Assembly: GCF_042433085.1 (NCBI RefSeq)
Contig: NZ_JBHLWA010000031.1
Coordinates: 1 to 64,000 of the forward strand
Direction: 5' to 3'
Length of the DNA stretch: 64,000 nt
Origin: Gallibacterium melopsittaci
Lineage (GTDB): Bacteria; Pseudomonadota; Gammaproteobacteria; Enterobacterales; Pasteurellaceae
The first letter of the stretch is position 1, and each line of letters starts with the position of its first letter. The translations under genes and the position numbers were made by a program. The notes under the pieces were generated by a model. It was not told the origin of the DNA. It worked only from the letters and a program-made list of their open reading frames with translations, and ran no database searches. Shown here one piece after another: positions 62,855 to 64,000 of this stretch.

Positions 62855-64000
62855 TTACATCATTCTTGGTGTTCTAACTCGTACACTCGGCGCATCATTT
62901 GCAGAAGATTGCGAAACAATGACTTTTTCACCTTCGGTTAAACCTGATAATACTTCCGTATTAATATCATCGTGCAAACCAGTCGTAATCTCTTTTTCAA
63001 TAACGTTATCACCGTCTAATACTTGTACAACTGATTTACCAGCTTGTTTACGAATAGATAATGTCGGTACAACTAATACATTCTGTTTTTGTGCAATAAT
63101 AATCGTATTCTGTGTCGTCATCCCAATTTGTAATTTATGTTGCGGATTTTTTACCAACACATTTGCATAATAATAAACAGCATTTGTATCACTTACTGAT
63201 TCAGTATATTCATTATCCGTTAATGTTGTCATCGCAGGGTCAACAGAATCAATCGTGGCATTATAGACTTCATCTGGCTCGGCTAGTGTTGAAAATTTCA
63301 CCTTCATCCCAGCTTTAATTTTAGTGATATCCCCTTCTGAAATTTCTGGTTTGATCAGCATAGTATCTAAATCTGCCACTTGGATTATAGTTGGTGTGGT
63401 TTGATTAGCATTTACTGTCTGCCCTTCGGAAACAGGAATAGAAATCACTGTACCATCTAATGGCGATGTAATTTTAGTGTAATTTAAATTTGTTGTTGCC
63501 GTATTCACTTCTATTTCGGATTGTTTCACTTGCGCTTCCATTTGTGCTACTGTCGCTTTAGCTGTATCACGCGTATTTTGTGCTGTTTCTAAATCATTTA
63601 ACGAACTTGCTTGCTTTTTATATAATTTTGCTACTCGTTCATAATTAGATTCTGCAATACGATAAGCTGTTTGTGCAGCTGCGAGCTGTGCTTGATAAGA
63701 GGCTAACTGTGCCATTGCTGTATTTAGTGCATTTTGTTGAGTAATTGAATCAAGTTGAGCAATTAATTCTCCTTTTTTCACTTGTTGCCCTAATTTGACA
63801 TAAATTTTTTCCACTTTACCTGACACTCTTGCTCCCACTTCAACCCGTTTAGAACTCCGTACAGTGCCAGTTGCAACTACACTTTGTTGCAAATCAGTCT
63901 TTTTAACGGTTTCAGTAAAATAAGAAGTTTTTGGTTGAGAATCGTGAGTAAAATAATAAATAGCGCCTAATGCGATAAGGATAGCTGCTAAGCTCCAATA
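62855..64000 (-). CDS. macA: MacA-type periplasmic adaptor (5' end outside the window)
   Basis: Membrane fusion protein linking MacB to the outer-membrane channel. 381 residues are visible; the reading frame is open to the window edge, and only a few N-terminal residues are missing. It begins with a membrane anchor (YWSLAAILIALGAIYYFT), then the lipoyl half-motifs, a long alpha-hairpin (about residues 100-180, rich in Ala/Gln) and beta-barrel and membrane-proximal domains. The hairpin and SPLDGTVISIPVSEGQTVN segments are typical of MacA. First gene of macA-macB-OMF. Confidence 0.9.
   Translation of the reverse strand, partial: YWSLAAILIALGAIYYFTHDSQPKTSYFTETVKKTDLQQSVVATGTVRSSKRVEVGARVSGKVEKIYVKLGQQVKKGELIAQLDSITQQNALNTAMAQLASYQAQLAAAQTAYRIAESNYERVAKLYKKQASSLNDLETAQNTRDTAKATVAQMEAQVKQSEIEVNTATTNLNYTKITSPLDGTVISIPVSEGQTVNANQTTPTIIQVADLDTMLIKPEISEGDITKIKAGMKVKFSTLAEPDEVYNATIDSVDPAMTTLTDNEYTESVSDTNAVYYYANVLVKNPQHKLQIGMTTQNTIIIAQKQNVLVVPTLSIRKQAGKSVVQVLDGDNVIEKEITTGLHDDINTEVLSGLTEGEKVIVSQSSANDAPSVRVRTPRMM

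Overview
The window is an AT-rich (roughly 35-40% G+C by eye) stretch of gammaproteobacterial chromosome, most likely from a member of the Pasteurellaceae. The family call rests on gene content and protein character: the IlvE, CspD, MsrAB and SstT types, the metY-rimP-nusA-infB-rbfA-truB and letAB/proQ/prc neighbourhoods shared with Enterobacterales, and LexA, PurR, ArgR, MetJ/MetR and Fur sites of enterobacterial type. I cannot name the genus. The exact Haemophilus-type DNA uptake core (AAGTGCGGT) was seen only three times in 64 kb, two of them as one inverted pair, which is far fewer than in uptake-sequence-rich relatives.

Layout. 1-8.6 kb: cell-envelope block with an L,D-transpeptidase, the tail-specific protease Prc, RNA chaperone ProQ and, divergently, the LetA-LetB lipid-transport pair. 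8.6-9.3 kb: a scar containing a fragment of a CdiA/FhaB-type haemagglutinin next to the 4.5S (SRP) RNA gene. 9.3-17.7 kb: ABC-F protein Uup, a Slam outer-membrane translocon with its lipoprotein substrate (carrying a 21-bp tandem repeat), then a four-gene siderophore ABC importer with Fur-like sites at its promoter. 17.9-22.3 kb: molybdate transporter genes in the unusual order modB-modC-modA, directly downstream of the exporter genes yadGH. 22.4-26.1 kb: carbonic anhydrase, EF-P hydroxylase, HtpX, LexA-controlled DNA polymerase IV and tRNA-Ser(UGA).

26.2-32.5 kb is the translation/transcription operon metY-rimP-nusA-infB-rbfA-truB, with intrinsic terminators between its genes. 32.6-45.2 kb holds housekeeping genes: SstT, RNase D, FadD, GreA, PBP4, CvpA-PurF (with a PurR operator), IlvE, Mdh, ArgR and YfcH. 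45.5-59.3 kb: orphan YcaO, BioB, the thiBPQ thiamine transporter behind a TPP riboswitch, an AEC permease, MsrAB, MetF (MetR and MetJ sites), monomeric isocitrate dehydrogenase, exonuclease I and CspD. 59.4-64 kb is a MacA-MacB-outer-membrane-factor tripartite efflux operon; macA runs off the right edge.

Most genes are ordinary chromosomal genes. The accessory interest lies in the Slam/lipoprotein/iron region, the haemagglutinin scar at ffs, the rearranged mod genes and the terminator-punctuated nusA operon. I found no CRISPR array, prophage, complete insertion sequence or clearly novel defence system. All searches were by eye, so counts and base-composition statements are approximate.
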